Part shown: positions 1-12,900 of the stretch, one piece after another
Position numbering within the stretch: the stretch's first letter is position 1
Layout of the letters: every line of letters begins with the position of its first letter
Assembly: GCA_025677815.1 (NCBI GenBank)
Contig: JAIXMP010000040.1
Coordinates: forward strand, 186,001 to 250,000
Length of the DNA: 64,000 bases
Reading direction: 5' to 3'
DNA from: Phascolomyces articulosus
Taxonomy: Eukaryota > Mucoromycota > Mucoromycetes > Mucorales > Lichtheimiaceae
Position numbers and translations under genes: made by a program
Notes under the pieces: generated by a model
What the model was told of the DNA's origin: nothing
What the model saw: only the letters and a program-made list of their open reading frames with translations
Database searches by the model: none

Positions 1-316
1 AGGTAAAGAATTAAATGGCTTTTCCTTACATGCCACCAGCTTCTTTTTCATATCATTATCCCATTCTTCTTCATTCCGTTGAAGTTGAATATATTCATGT
101 TTCACTTCAAAATCCTCCAGCAACATCTTGATAGGTTCACCCAAACCACCCGCTATATAAATAAACAAATAACAAACCCGGTTATAATTCAACCATTGAC
201 ATGTATCCTATGAATAATAGATTACTGTAACAAAAAATGATATAAGAAAAATACTTACTGCGAGAATAATCAAAGTAGTAAAGTTTTACGTCGTCAAGTT
301 CAGATGCAATAGTCAT
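1..316 (-). CDS. Glutathione S-transferase, N-terminal part (cut by the window edge)
   Basis: Two exons are visible, 259-316 (start codon at 316) and 152 down to the edge, joined across a GTAAGT...TAG intron. The joined product begins MTIASELDDVKLYYFDYS and continues RTGGLGEPIKMLLEDF, then runs to a FNSLP segment. This is the thioredoxin-fold N-terminal domain of sigma/alpha-like glutathione S-transferases: a YYF strand with the likely catalytic Tyr, a GLGEPI helix start, and the position before the glutathione-binding cis-Pro. The enzyme conjugates glutathione to electrophiles or peroxides in the cytosol. The rest of the gene lies left of the window. A relic of a similar gene's 3' end occurs at 43255-43515. 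The family is clear; the exact class is an inference. Confidence 0.85.
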
Positions 317-1631
317 TATGATGTTGGAAATAAGAAGAAAGTTGAGAGAATGAAGGAATGAAGTAAAAAACTGCCCTTCTTTTTATATTTTTTAAACAAA
401 CAATAACGCGTCTCCCAGCAAGTAACTCACTTTTTCCTCCTTCTTTTTTTTTTACCTCCTTCCAAATATTTGTATTGCATAACAACCTTTTTTTTTTACT
501 CATATGTTACCAACTGTCAGGAAGTAGGACATGGGGGGTGATCTGATGGTTTAGCTATATAGTACCCAATAGTGATCATTTTTCCATCTTACGCACTGAA
601 TGCGTTGACAAATAGATTACGTATATATTACACATTCATTTTAATTGTTGATACGTAATGTATACGTATACAGAAAAACATATTTTTATGTTATAAAAAG
701 AATAAAGTATATCCTGCATGACACGCACCCTAATAATAATGTGCTAATTAGAGAGTTTACCATCCCTTTTTTTTTCCTGAAGCCTGGTACCTCATGATGG
801 ATACTTATAAATATACATAAATAAAAAGAATCTCCAGGATAATACATCTACGTAAACCATTGTTTATGATGTGGTTATATAATTTTTTTTCAAGGTACGT
901 AATTCATATGAGATATATAGAAAAACCCAGATATTAGAGTCTGATTATATGATGGCGTGGTAAGACGTCGTTTTTTTTTTATTTCTGCGAACCAGAATTG
1001 ACTACACTATCCATATACTTTAACTCATTGCTCTCGGGAGTCAATAAACATTAACAGTTGTCTTCGGTATCACAATGGATAGGCTGTAATGTGCGGAGGA
1101 GCCAGGTGATAGTAATGCTTGTCATATTATAACAAGAAAAAAAAAGCTTGACAAGGTTGTGAGTGAGTATCATTTACCACTTTATGAAATGATGAATACT
1201 TCCCTTGTTCGTAGAAAAGATTTGGTGGGTTGGCGCACAACAATGCAAATCACTATTTATCGTTTCATAAAAACAAGTTTTTGTGAAACGAGATCTGTAC
1301 CCAGTCCACTATTCTTGTTGCTGAAATGCATAGCATGCCATTCTATGTATATTTACTATTAAACTACACATCATGACAACGCATCATCTTCAGTTATAAT
1401 AGAATGATAATAATAAAATAGTCAAAAAAATTAGAGATATATAATATTTATTATTGTAATAAGTGTATATTGTAGTAAGTGTATATTGTAATAAGCGTAT
1501 ATTGTAATAAGCGTATATTGTAATAAGCGTATATTATAATAAGTGTATAATTGTATATTGTATAATTGAATAATAGAAATAGAGGATAATAATGATTTCA
1601 AATATGGGCGTATATAAAGTATATGTTTTTT
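317..1631. other. AT-rich intergenic DNA between two minus-strand genes
   Basis: No reading frame here has coding character. It holds the promoter of the edge GST (pyrimidine/purine tracts near 420-500) and the 3' side of the 1632-4232 gene. The only ordered structure is the short tandem repeat at 1447-1560. Confidence 0.6.
1447..1560. repeat. 16-bp tandem repeat, about six to seven copies
   Basis: The unit is GTATATTGTAATAAGC with T/C and A/G variants, repeated head to tail and decaying at both ends. It sits about 70 bp past the stop codon of the downstream minus-strand gene, so it probably lies in or near its 3' untranslated region. Confidence 0.8.
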
Positions 1632-4232
1632 TTAATATTTTTTTGCATGGAATAATTTACTAAGAGATACTTTTTTACTAACAATGGATCGCATTACAAA
1701 ATTCCGCTCCTTGTTACTGTTTCCTTTTTCTTCTGTACTACTACCACCACCACCTTGTTGACGGCTGGTACAAGACGATGACGATGTGATCATGGTAGGC
1801 AATGCCGGTCTTGATTCTTCAGACAATGCCATGGTGGCCACTTTGGAAGGGAACGATCGACTTTTAGTAATAGTTGGCATCTTGGTCTTGAATGGACCTT
1901 GTCGTTGAGATTCTTGTTGATCAACAACGAAGACTTCATCACCACTGCTGTTATAGTCATCACCAGCACCGTGAGCAGTAGACGATGCTAATGCCAGTGA
2001 TGAACAAGACATTGAATCACGATAAAGAAAAGATCTTGACGCAATGGATTCCCGAACATCTTCCACCGCACTACATCGAGGTGCCAAATTCTTGCTAATA
2101 GGTCGAAAAGCAGAAATACTAGATTCACTACGAATCATGGTGTTACTTGATACACCGCCAACGCCCATGATACCACCATTATAACTCGTCACCAAATCAC
2201 GATAAGTTTCTTCATGACCTTGTACTTCTTCTTCAGCAAGATATTTCCCACTATCCGAAAATAAATGACCCTTGGATACTAATATCGGTTTAGCTCCTTC
2301 TTCTTCTTCTTCCTCATCCTCCTCTTCAATATCATCCTGCAGTTGTACTACGCCTTCATCTTCTTCCAACAAAGTCTTTTCAAATGCAGCCGATATACTA
2401 TGATAACTTGTACTTTGATTATCTTCTGTACAACTATCACCACTGGTACAACAACTACTACCAGGTAAAAGACGAGCATCTTCGACATCACCAGCAGATA
2501 AACTTTTCTTGGGTACTGGATTATAACAAAAAGCACAGAATGATGGTGATTCGGTGGTTGATAATAAAGGTTGTTGTCCTTGCTGTAATAGCTCTTGTTT
2601 GATCACCGGTTCATCATGATACTGATGGTGATGTCCTTGTTGATGATGAAACCAACTCTTCCAATGTATGGTTTGTTGTTTACCACCAGGAAGAGTAGTA
2701 GAATGAAGATGATTTTTGGGACTCATACTAAAACTTCTTTGACTACTACCATTATTGCTACTACCAGCATCATAATAACCCTCCTCCTCTTCCTCTTCTT
2801 CTACGTCATCCTCTCCACTCCAATGATGTTGTGGATAATAACGACGATAATTGGTAGCAGGTGCAAATGAATTGAAACAACATCCATTGGTTAAACTGGA
2901 ATAGTTAGGTGCAGATGGAGAAGGAACAAGACGTAATGGGCGTTGACCATTAGGATAATGACCGGGAGGGGATGTACCTGCAGCTACAGCAGCAGCAGTT
3001 GTTGTAGCCATGGCAGCCACTGCATGTTGTTCAATAGTTTGAAGTGAAGGCTTCTTTTTTAATTTATCATGTGTCCAATCCGTTGCTGCTGTTGGTGTGG
3101 TTGTTGCTCTTTTTGTAGCTACCGAAGTCATTGTCATGGGTGTCGCGCTTTGACTATTATTCCCTCCAGAACCAAGAATAATGCAACTATCAGTTTGATG
3201 TCGACGAAGTAAAGGTGCATGTAATTCTTGCTCTTCGTCGTCGTCGTCGTCATCCTCCTCTTCTTCTTCCTGGTTTATTTTTTCACCATGCTCTGTTTCT
3301 TTAGCCCGGGATATGTTGGATGAAGGCAATGAAATATTTGGCACGGTGGTAGCTTTGTTGGCAACAAGACCTTTGGGTGCATCTTGTACAACAGGGACTT
3401 TGGGAAGACTGGTGAGTGAAGGTGAATGACGAGGACGCCATTGATCAATATCATTGTGTAATTTTTCACATTCTTTTTCCAAATTATTACAATTCTTCAT
3501 ACTGCTGTTTCTGCTACTGTTACTGTAGGTTGTATCCTTTTGTTGTTGTTGACCAGGTCGTGGCGCTACCCATGATGAGAATAAAGCTGTATAGTCATGT
3601 TGATCCTCTTGTCCACCTTGAAGAGGAGAAGGAGAATAAGGATGAAGATGGAGCATATGACGCGTGTCCAACGTACGTTGCATTAATCGTAAACTAATGA
3701 TATTCATGGTATGTACTGCTTCTGTGATACTTAATGCATCACGTCCATTCCATGCTTGTGCACATTTTAATATATGTTGTGAATCCATCCATTGTTCTTC
3801 AAGGTAGTGGTCAATAATATTCATATAAGTGAATTGGTCCTTGCTGTTGTTGTTGGAAGTGGCACCAGGCCCTTCGGATGAGGAAGTAGTAGTCGTAGAA
3901 GAAGATGATGCGACAGGTATTTTGGTATCATTCTTTGGACGATAATGATTACTCTTTAACGTCGTCGTTATTGCTGTGCTGCTCTTATTTTGATATATAC
4001 GTTGTGATTTAGAAAGTAATTGTTGGGTCCAATGCTGAACAAGATGTTCATATTCTTGTTCGATTCTCGGATCATAAGGATCATGTAAAAGTGGAATATT
4101 ACGTGATAATGGATGATGATTATTTTCATTACTTTGATGTTGATTCGAAAGAGTGGAAGGGGTCGTGGTTGTTGATTCTTGTTGATTTGTTGCGACCGGC
4201 GCAATCATTTGTTCAGAAGAAGCGCAAAGCAT
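1632..4232 (-). CDS. Hypothetical 866-aa low-complexity protein
   Basis: One uninterrupted frame of 866 codons. Much of it is disordered: runs of Ser/Thr, His/Gln, acidic blocks of up to seven Asp or Glu (for example EEEEEDDDDDDEEQE) and Ala/Thr stretches. A better ordered, probably helical part lies near residues 135-200 (contains MNIIDHYLEEQWMDSQHIL and SITEAVHTMNIISLRL). A basic tail ends in SKKVSLSKLFHAKKY. The long open frame and its biased but sensible composition make it a real gene. No known domain was recognised, and many S/T-P and R-S sites suggest phosphorylation. A signalling or cytoskeletal adaptor is possible, but no function is assigned. The first ATG of the frame (4232) is taken as the start. 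Confidence 0.75.
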   Translation of the reverse strand: MLCASSEQMIAPVATNQQESTTTTPSTLSNQHQSNENNHHPLSRNIPLLHDPYDPRIEQEYEHLVQHWTQQLLSKSQRIYQNKSSTAITTTLKSNHYRPKNDTKIPVASSSSTTTTSSSEGPGATSNNNSKDQFTYMNIIDHYLEEQWMDSQHILKCAQAWNGRDALSITEAVHTMNIISLRLMQRTLDTRHMLHLHPYSPSPLQGGQEDQHDYTALFSSWVAPRPGQQQQKDTTYSNSSRNSSMKNCNNLEKECEKLHNDIDQWRPRHSPSLTSLPKVPVVQDAPKGLVANKATTVPNISLPSSNISRAKETEHGEKINQEEEEEDDDDDDEEQELHAPLLRRHQTDSCIILGSGGNNSQSATPMTMTSVATKRATTTPTAATDWTHDKLKKKPSLQTIEQHAVAAMATTTAAAVAAGTSPPGHYPNGQRPLRLVPSPSAPNYSSLTNGCCFNSFAPATNYRRYYPQHHWSGEDDVEEEEEEEGYYDAGSSNNGSSQRSFSMSPKNHLHSTTLPGGKQQTIHWKSWFHHQQGHHHQYHDEPVIKQELLQQGQQPLLSTTESPSFCAFCYNPVPKKSLSAGDVEDARLLPGSSCCTSGDSCTEDNQSTSYHSISAAFEKTLLEEDEGVVQLQDDIEEEDEEEEEEGAKPILVSKGHLFSDSGKYLAEEEVQGHEETYRDLVTSYNGGIMGVGGVSSNTMIRSESSISAFRPISKNLAPRCSAVEDVRESIASRSFLYRDSMSCSSLALASSTAHGAGDDYNSSGDEVFVVDQQESQRQGPFKTKMPTITKSRSFPSKVATMALSEESRPALPTMITSSSSCTSRQQGGGGSSTEEKGNSNKERNFVMRSIVSKKVSLSKLFHAKKY

Positions 4233-5577
4233 GATATTGGTATTTGGCTTCTTCTAATATTAATAATAAACGAATGACAATTAAAAATATAGTATAATAT
4301 ATAAGAAAAGAATGGGAAAGGATGGGATGTGTATAACGTATTAAAAATATAATATATATAAAAAGAATAAAGAAAAGAGAGAAAAAGAAAAAGAATATTA
4401 ATTAGACAAAGAATTACAAACGGTTTAAAATATCAGCGTAAAAAAAAAGTAAGAATAATAATAATGAAAATGAAAAAAAAAACGTGGGTGAAGTGATGAT
4501 GTCGTTCGTCGTTCTCATGTAAACAAGGAAATGTAGTACGGTTTTGTTCTTATTAAAAAAGTAAGGATGCTCGGACACCACAGTTGATCCTTTATGCATT
4601 CCTTTCATATAGAGAGAGCGTGAGAGAGAGACTAAGAAGACTGAACCCTTGTTTTATGAAAATCGTGTACAGACCCCTTATTATATTAAAAAAAAGCATG
4701 CCAGGTGGCCTTTACGTTTATCATTTATTCTATTTCACTTGAACACTCTTTCTTTTTTTCTTGGACTATAATCATCATAATTCTTTAGTGTGTATGTTTA
4801 TGTTTAAGATATATCATCAGTAAGAGGAATAGCTTCTGTTATTATTTTTTAGTTTTGGTAAAATATATAAATTTTACAAAAGTGTCAAAAGAAATAAGGT
4901 TCATATCGACAGAAAATAATATGGTTACGGGGCCACAATCACTTTCTTTTATATATATAAGGATACAGATAAGGAGAAAGAAACGCATTCATAAATGTAA
5001 CAAATGCTTTGGTAACTGTTTGATGTGGTTAAAAAATGAACAAGAAATCTATTCGATTGATTGCTGCTAGGTATTGTTGAAAATAAAATAGAATAATAAA
5101 AATAATAATAATAATGGTGATGATGGGTTGGAGAAATATCAGTCTCTCTTCATACAGGCATATACATATATATTTATAACAGAGCATTCCATTTGCATTA
5201 TTTTCTAACTGCACCAAAAATAGCATATACACTCACAATACAATGCAAGCACGGAAACAGGAAAATAAACAAACGATAATCCAAATTCTCTTATTATTGG
5301 TGATATATAATAATGATGATGGCCTATTATCACATACAATTATTTTGCGTGTGATGAATGGAACATCAACAAGTCATTTTGTGATAATCCTAATAATAAA
5401 CAATACACGTGTGAATATAGACTGGAGATTCCCTTTTTTTACATGCTGATAGAAACCTATGAAACAAAACAAACAACTTTTATGGCTACACAAATAGTTT
5501 TTCTTTTTACTTTTCCTCCCAAAAGGTCAAAGTCAACCATCCACACTCTTTTTTTCCTTTTCTTCAACCTTTTTTTC
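4233..5577. promoter_or_regulatory. Divergent intergenic region (promoters of both flanking genes)
   Basis: About 1.3 kb separates the start codons of the 866-aa gene (-) and the SANT/U-box gene (+). It is AT-rich, with a GA-repeat block at about 4611-4632 and a CT-rich leader just before 5578. No further coding region was found. Confidence 0.5.
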
Positions 5578-8500
5578 ATGGCGCCTAAAAACTCTAAGAA
5601 ACAAGAAACATCATCATCGTGTGCGATGGTTGATGAAAAGCAGTTGAAATCGCGATTTTTTTCTGAAGGTAGATAATACAAAAGACTATCTATAGATACA
5701 TGCTTGGCAAAAATATTACCCCCTTACCACCATATCCCTCTTCGCGCGAACCACGCACTACCATTTTTTTTTTTTTGACAGGACCAATTTTTTTCTTTTA
5801 ATATATAGTATCAGAAAATATCAATAATGCGACGACGACTACAACAACTGGAAAGACACTGACTACAAAAACACTTCATTGGAAATTAGTTCCTATACCG
5901 AAAAGCATTTCTATTGCTCCCATTTTGGCAAGCTATTATTCTTTTTTATTTGGAAGCTTAAAACCATCGCGTTATTCATTCTCTTTTTGAAAATAATAAT
6001 AGAATCGTGTCCGTTTGTTAGCTGAATCCACGAAACATTTGGATGATGATGAAGATACAGAGAACCGGGCCGAAGAAAATCAACCCAATTTGCTTCAGAT
6101 GACAATACTTGAAAGGTACGCAAATAAAAAGCCCGCACTGATGTCGTTTGTTATTGCAGCTGATGCAAGGTATACCGATTTTTTTTTTAAAAAAAATCTA
6201 ATAATATACATAACCACCTCCTTTAAAGTCAAAAAATCGAAACTGTACGCAAACAAAGTTTCTTCAGTGAAGAATTAACCGAGGAAGAACGTGATATTGT
6301 GGCTAAACGTGTGGCATTACAACAACGTCAATTTATGGAATATGAACGACGTGAAAAAATCCGTAAATCAAAAAGAATTCGTGTCATGTTTGAACATGTC
6401 AATGATGAAGAAATTCAAGCCATGTTACTTGATTGTGACGATGATGAAGTAATCAGATCTATTTTTTATTTTATAATATATTTATTTGTTGTTGTTGTTG
6501 TTGTTGAGTAAAAATGAATGATAGTCCTAATCCATATATCATGTTGTATAGGATGAAGTGATTTATCGATTGACGAAACCTGGTTATCTTTTGGAAATAC
6601 GAAAACACATTGCATCCAAATATGATCATAAAGAAAAAGACAATGGTAAAAGAATCCCTATGTATTTTCTTACCATAGCAACGATGGCTTAAGCTAGTTA
6701 TAATAGAGTTGTATGTATATATATCTTATTTGCTTATTTTTTTGACTTTAGCTCCCAAAATGACAGCGGATCAAAAAGCTGCGTATAATCAATTATTGAA
6801 AAAACGTTCTGAAACACTGAAAAAAACAACTAATGACAATGCCAAAAAGTAAGTCTAACAGTTAAAATATCTCTTAATGACAAATGGGTAGATACACTAA
6901 AATCTTGATGACCATTCTATAGACAATATCGTATGGGAGGTCGGTTAGGTTTGGATGAAGCATTGCAACAAGCACAAAAACATCAAGAAGAAAATCCTGA
7001 AAAGGCTTTTGAAGGATGGTCGCAAGCACGTATTCGTGCATATCAAATGATTGATCAAAATCCAAACAGTTATTATTATCGATTCAATGCACCTGGTGAA
7101 ATCCAACGAAAAGGACAATGGACAGAGGTATATTTTGAATAAAGAAAATATACAGATACACTAAAACTAACTTTTTTCTTTTTTACATATCATCTCATCC
7201 AATGATATTCCAATTTTTTATATATAGGAGGAACAAAAAGTATTTTATGAACGACTTCGTGAAGTAGGTGCCAATGGACAATGGGGAATTTTTAGTATGA
7301 AAGTTCCTGGAAGAGTGGGTTATCAGGTAAGGATCATATTAAAACAAAAATTGAACAGCACACAACAACAAAAACAAACAACAATGAATATACTAGTGCT
7401 CGAATTTTTATCGATTATTGGTGGAAACTCAAAAAATTCATGATCCAAATTATGTTTTGGATAATCGAGGCAAAGCGCATTATCTCTTTGACAAGAAAAA
7501 TGCCGATGGTCATGTGGAAAAGACGTTTCGCACCCATAGTAAACATTCTCCTGGTCATCTTCCACCTATCCCCACCTCTTATTCTACCGGTGAAAGTAGT
7601 GGTACAACTTCTACAGTCAAGGGTAAAGATACTACTGCAACAACTACAACTACAACCGCTGGTTCCTCTTCTTCCCCATCTCCATCTCAGCAACAACAAC
7701 CAACCTCTCCTTCGCCTCCCTCTCCCTATACTGCAACAACATCTTCTGCCAAACCCAAAAACACACGAGGAAGATCCAAGAAAAAAGAAAAACAACCTCA
7801 AGAAACCAAACCAAAAACAACGTTAGGTCAACGTCGACGTCGACGTCGAGATAGACACTGGTCAGGTTCCGGAGCAAGTGAAGGAGAATCCTCAGATGAT
7901 GATTTTATCGGTTATGATAATGACAGATCTGGAAGTTATACCATGCGTGTGCATAATACTACCAATAATGAAGATAGTTCTCAAGATTATTCAGATGATA
8001 CACGACGTCGTAGTAAAAGACAAAGACGACCTACTGCCATTGCTTTGGAAGCGGGATTGACATCCACTACTACGTCTAATAATAAAAAGAATAATAATAA
8101 TAATAATAGTAACATGGGAAGAAAGAAAGTAAAGCACGATCCTTCACCTGAATCTTCTCCGGCCAATCTATCCTCACCACCCAACAACAAACAACAAGCT
8201 AGTGACGATGATCATCATGGTATTACTTTACCTTCCTCTTCTGAAGCATTGAATCCTTATATTCAAAAACAACAAGAGGATATTCATCATGAGGATGAGG
8301 AGGAAGATGAAGAAGATTATGTCAAAGCAACCAATCCACTTCCTGGTTTTATTGATCCAATTACCTTGGAGGAAGTCGTCAAGCCGGCTATATCCAAATA
8401 TGGTCATGTGATGGGGTCAGTGTAAAATAAGGGGATGAGGCATCTACTCTCATGATTTATTTTAATAATAATAATATATAATATATATAATAATAATAGA

Positions 8501-8794
8501 TACGATAATTGGGTGCGATGCTTGACATCCTGGGAAGGTAAACGAAACATTTGTCCTTTGACCAAGAAACCGCTGACGAAACGTGATTTAGGTACGTGAA
8601 ACTCATGGTTTGTATTTTAGCCTAAACAAGCCCATCAACTCATCTTCACACACAATTATAATTATTTAGTAATTCTGGACTTTGACAATATTGAAGAATA
8701 TCGGTAAGCCCAGTGATTTCCATCTAGTGAATACATAGCATCGGATTCCTTATTTATTTATTTATACTATAGGTCTCGAATTGTGAATTTGTGA
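5578..8794 (+). CDS. SANT/Myb and U-box-like domain protein, 12 exons
   Basis: Exons: 5578-5668, 5809-5927, 6003-6169, 6229-6448, 6552-6645, 6752-6848, 6923-7127, 7228-7326, 7397-8415, 8500-8591, 8670-8703, 8773-8794. They add up to an intact 752-codon frame. Residues about 327-375 form a SANT/Myb-like domain (QWTEEEQKVFYERLREVG then GQWGIFSMKVPGRVGYQC). A disordered S/T/K-rich middle follows. Residues about 675-745 look like a modified RING/U-box: PGFIDPITLEEVVKPAIS, then DNWVRCL, ICPLTKKPLTKRDLVIL. The N-terminal third contains a conserved-looking charged helix region (EELTEEERDIVAKR; DDEDEVIYRLTKPGYLLEI). This suggests a nuclear, chromatin-linked protein with possible E2 binding, but the role is inferred. 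Intron 2 (5928-6002) appears to start with GC instead of GT, so exon 2 is the least certain. Confidence 0.8.
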
Positions 8795-9027
8795 TCATTC
8801 TTTCCATCCTGATATCCGATACGAAAGTAAAGTTGTCAAGCCAAAAAAAAAAAAAACCATTAAAAATTCTCTTCCGATTTAAATATGTAAACAAACAAAT
8901 AATATCACCCATCCTTTACACACATAACACACTAACACACACACGCACACACCCTTTTCATCTATCCCCATTCCGGCTTTTCCCGTCCCGAAAATATGCA
9001 TGTTTTTTTGAGTTTTCTTGTTTTTTT

Positions 9028-9058
<31 letters not shown>

Positions 9059-9365
9059 ATCATGACATGCTTTGGGAAATTTGTTAAAAAAACATAGACT
9101 AATAATATGAAAATGTGGTTGTTTTTAAAGCTAAACAAATGAGAAGGAAAGAAGGAGGATCAACAAAAAAAAAAAGAAAGAAAAAGAAACCCGGCCTTGG
9201 ATGAGTTTTTTGGGATGGTTTTTTGATGTTGTGTATGTGTGGGTAATGAAATATGTGTACAAAAGTTGTACGGGATGGGGATCGTTTGGATGTGCTACAT
9301 GAAGAATAAGTACTACTTTCCCACACACAACACACATTTTATTTTATATATATACAAAAAGATCA
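8795..9365. other. Convergent intergenic region
   Basis: Shared 3' flank of two convergent genes. It holds a CA-rich stretch around 8935-8952, a (TA)n run near 9043-9058 and poly-A/T tracts. No gene was seen. Confidence 0.5.
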
Positions 9366-9904
9366 TTAGACGCCACCACCGCTACGACTAAATAATAATA
9401 ATAATAATGAATTATTTAGTGTTATTTTGATAAACTTCTTTATCTTTCAATTTATAAAGATAAATAAATACCTCACATCCCGTAATCCAATACCACGATT
9501 ACGTTCTCTCCAATCTGCTCGAATACGTTCCATATTTTCCGAGTCATGAGAAGGTTCACCAGAAGGAACAAATTTTAAAGGCTGTGCAGATACTTTTCTG
9601 TTATTTAATGTATAATACGTCGTTGCTGCTAAAAGCGTCAAGGGTATACTCCTTTATTTCATTTTTCATAAAAAAAAGAGATTATTATTATTATTATATG
9701 ATTTTATTATATGATAGTTTGCTATTCTTCTAAATATTTCTCATGTCTCACTCCAACTGTAATATTTGCTGTTATTGAATGACATGATTTTACTTTTTAA
9801 TAAAACTAATAATCATAGTTGATCTATTTCTTTATATTTATATATATTTGTATAAAAAAGGATGCTTACCAATATAATGTTGAACCATGAACGTGTCTGG
9901 GCAT
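9366..9904 (-). CDS. Small (78-aa) probable membrane-anchored protein
   Basis: Three exons, 9870-9904, 9472-9651 and 9366-9387, join in phase into 78 codons. The start MPRHVHGSTLYW is followed by a single hydrophobic helix (SIPLTLLAATTYYTL, about residues 13-27). A polar tail contains KFVPSGEPSHDSENMERIR and ends GLRDVSRSGGGV. This layout (short N-terminus, one transmembrane segment, charged soluble tail) resembles small mitochondrial inner-membrane or ER proteins, but no family was recognised. Exon phases and the sharply defined tail support a real gene. Confidence 0.65.
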
Positions 9905-12900
9905 AGTGCTATGTGTATAAGAGAGAGAAAGAGAAAGAGAGTGAGGAAAAGGAATAAAAAGGAAGCGTTTATATATAAAAAAAAAAGGTCACACACTCTC
10001 CAAAATAATATCAATGCAGACGAAAACACTCGGTGCAACACCAAAATCATTGAATCGGGAAGGAGTAATAAATCTCTTCTCCTTTCTCCCTCCTTATTAT
10101 TAGTATCTTTTCCATCTTCTTCTTTATATAACTGTAGCAACAGGAACAACAGTAAGTTATATATATATATATATATCTCATCTTTTAACGTATTTATAAT
10201 TGACATGTGGAATGGCAACAGCAGCATTATATATATTATTGTGTTACCCTTTTCATCATTTGTCACCATATAGGTTTTTTTTTTCAAAAATGATTCACAG
10301 GTTACTTCTTATCACTTTTTGACAAGAAGTAATCTCTTCCTTCCTTATGATTATCATTCTCTTTAATATATATATATATAATACGTGTTTTATATCTCAT
10401 ATAGTAATACACATCAAATGGCGTTATCCGGTGATAATTCACTAGTAAAAAAAAGCCTTTTGGGAAAAAATAAATATGATTTTCAAATCATCGTGGTAAA
10501 AAAGAAGTCTGATGATTTTTTTTGGTGTGTATATGTTATTTATCCGGTGTACCGGAGGGGAGGGGGAAAAGTATTATCAAGGAACTTGAATTCTGTAACA
10601 ACTCACTGGTGCATAAAGTGTTCTTGATGATGAAGCATTTATTGGTTCTATTTAAAATAAGAGAGAAGCACATTATTTCTCGTTCCTTTGGTAGCATAAA
10701 TATTAATATTTTACAGAAAATAAATTCATATAATAGAGATGAGCGAGACTATATATAAGCAAAAGAAAGACCACACCAGACACCACATGGGAAATATAAA
10801 TATGGGGATGTAACTTCCATTTCTACTATAACGTTATGAGATTGGTTGTAAAAAAAACAAGAAATGCAAGAATATGTGTAACGTAGAGTGAGGCAGTATT
10901 TAAGGGCAAAAGGCTGAGTTCTCCCGTGTGAAATCCTCTTACAATCACACAAATAGCTCCTTTATATATAATAATCTGACTATATTATGTGGATCATACA
11001 TTCAAACCAAGAGAATAGTTTCATACAACAGTCAGTTTTCCTTCCTTTTGTTTCTATATAATAATTGTTATTATTCTTACTCGGGTGAAATTATTATGGC
11101 GTGGGTTCCCTTTCGCCCGTACCCATTATTTATTCAACATGTGAGACGATGTTAAAACAGTTTATCATCCTCTCCGTTGGGTTCATCACCAAATAATATA
11201 GATATTTTCATCATTATATATGTTATCATGGTGATGAATGTGAAAGAAAACATATTTATCAATAAAAAAAAGACTTGTACTAAAAAATAAAACCGGATAA
11301 AATGTGTATATAATATAAAAATTAGCGTAGAGTAAAAGTATTTTAAAAGATAGAATACTTGTTCAGTAATGATGACGAAGCAGTAACTGCCAGTATTATG
11401 ATGATTTACATTGATATATAAAACAATGTGTAGACCCATGGCACATAGAGGTACGAGGATATTATAACAAATCGCCACACTCTTTCCATCACATCGTTTT
11501 TATTTTTTCGTCATATGGTGCATGATAATTGTCCATTTTCTACTCTTAATGTTTGTTTGTTGAAGAACAAAGCTAAATTTTATCCTTTTGTTTGTATTTT
11601 ACATCTTTTATTCGTATATCAAGTTTTATGAGATCCAGTACTAGTAACAATAATAATTTGAATGGTGGGAGACTAAAGCTTATATATATTACACAACATT
11701 TGTATTACCTAATTCTGTCAAAAATAATAGTAGTCATCATCATCATCAGCAACTTCTTATTTACCGCCACTCACTCACCTTTCGGATGGTCACCATTCTA
11801 GTATATAATCATTTTTTCACTGACCCCATCTTTCACCCGCATCCCCTGTAAAAAAAAAAACCTTATGCGCCATTTGGTTTGTTCCTGAAGTATAGGTAAA
11901 GAAGGGGAAAGGGGAAACACTGATTTTCTTTGTTGGTTCCTGCTTATCGGTATCAAAAAATAGTAATCAAACATCTTGTTGGTGAGATATCTACCTATAT
12001 TCATTGGTAAGCTATGATGCTATAGAATAGACAGCTGAGCCAATGTGCGGAAATTTCTTTATTTAGAATGTTCGGTATCATTTTTTTCACTTATTTTGTA
12101 CATAGTTTCCATATTTTCTATCATATTATAATCGTGTAGTAGATTAAAGTCTTTTCGCTTGATTGTAATGAATTATCTTTCACAGCGAAAATGAGGATGG
12201 GATTTGTAACCATATGAATGAAATGAATTATTAGAGCTAGTATAGTTGCTACTAAAAACCAATCCATCCAATTTGTTGCTATATGACTTGACTTATTATT
12301 CTACTAATGATATCCTATTCAATGCAACACATAGGATAGTACTAGCATCCACCAGAAGGAAACAACATTAGAAAGAATCGATAAGAGAGTAAAATATAAT
12401 AAAGAAAAGAAAAAAAAAAGCCCGTCAAATGTGATATATATATATTTTAAGGTTTTTGCACCACCATCTATTTTTGGAAAATGGGTTTGTGGTAATAAGG
12501 ATATTCCTCTCGGAACATTAATGTTCCCGCCATTTGGTATCGTACATATACATATCTGTATATAGCCAATTCAAAATGATAATACATTCTTCATATTGAT
12601 GACAATGCTGACCATAACAACTATTTATTCATCTATAAAATGATCGACATTATATATAAAATCTATCTAAAAGAGCAAGAAAAAAAGGTAATGTTTTATT
12701 AAAACAGAGCGGAAAAACAATTGACAGCAAAATTATTGATATAGATGGGAACGACTTCCGGATTGGAATAATCTAACTATTTAAAACAATGATAGTCTTA
12801 CTAAAATTCATATATGTATATCATCAGGAAGAAGAAGATGATGATGATGTGTAAAATGATGTGTGTATATATATATCTGTGTGTGTGAATGTGAGAAAAG

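Noticed and set aside
7415..7801. 128-codon minus-strand frame
   Set aside because: Antisense shadow of the Ser/Thr/Lys-rich exon 9 of the SANT/U-box gene.
9887..10287. 128- and 149-codon frames on both strands
   Set aside because: Low-complexity translations of AT/GA-rich DNA that overlap each other; no splice continuation or motif.
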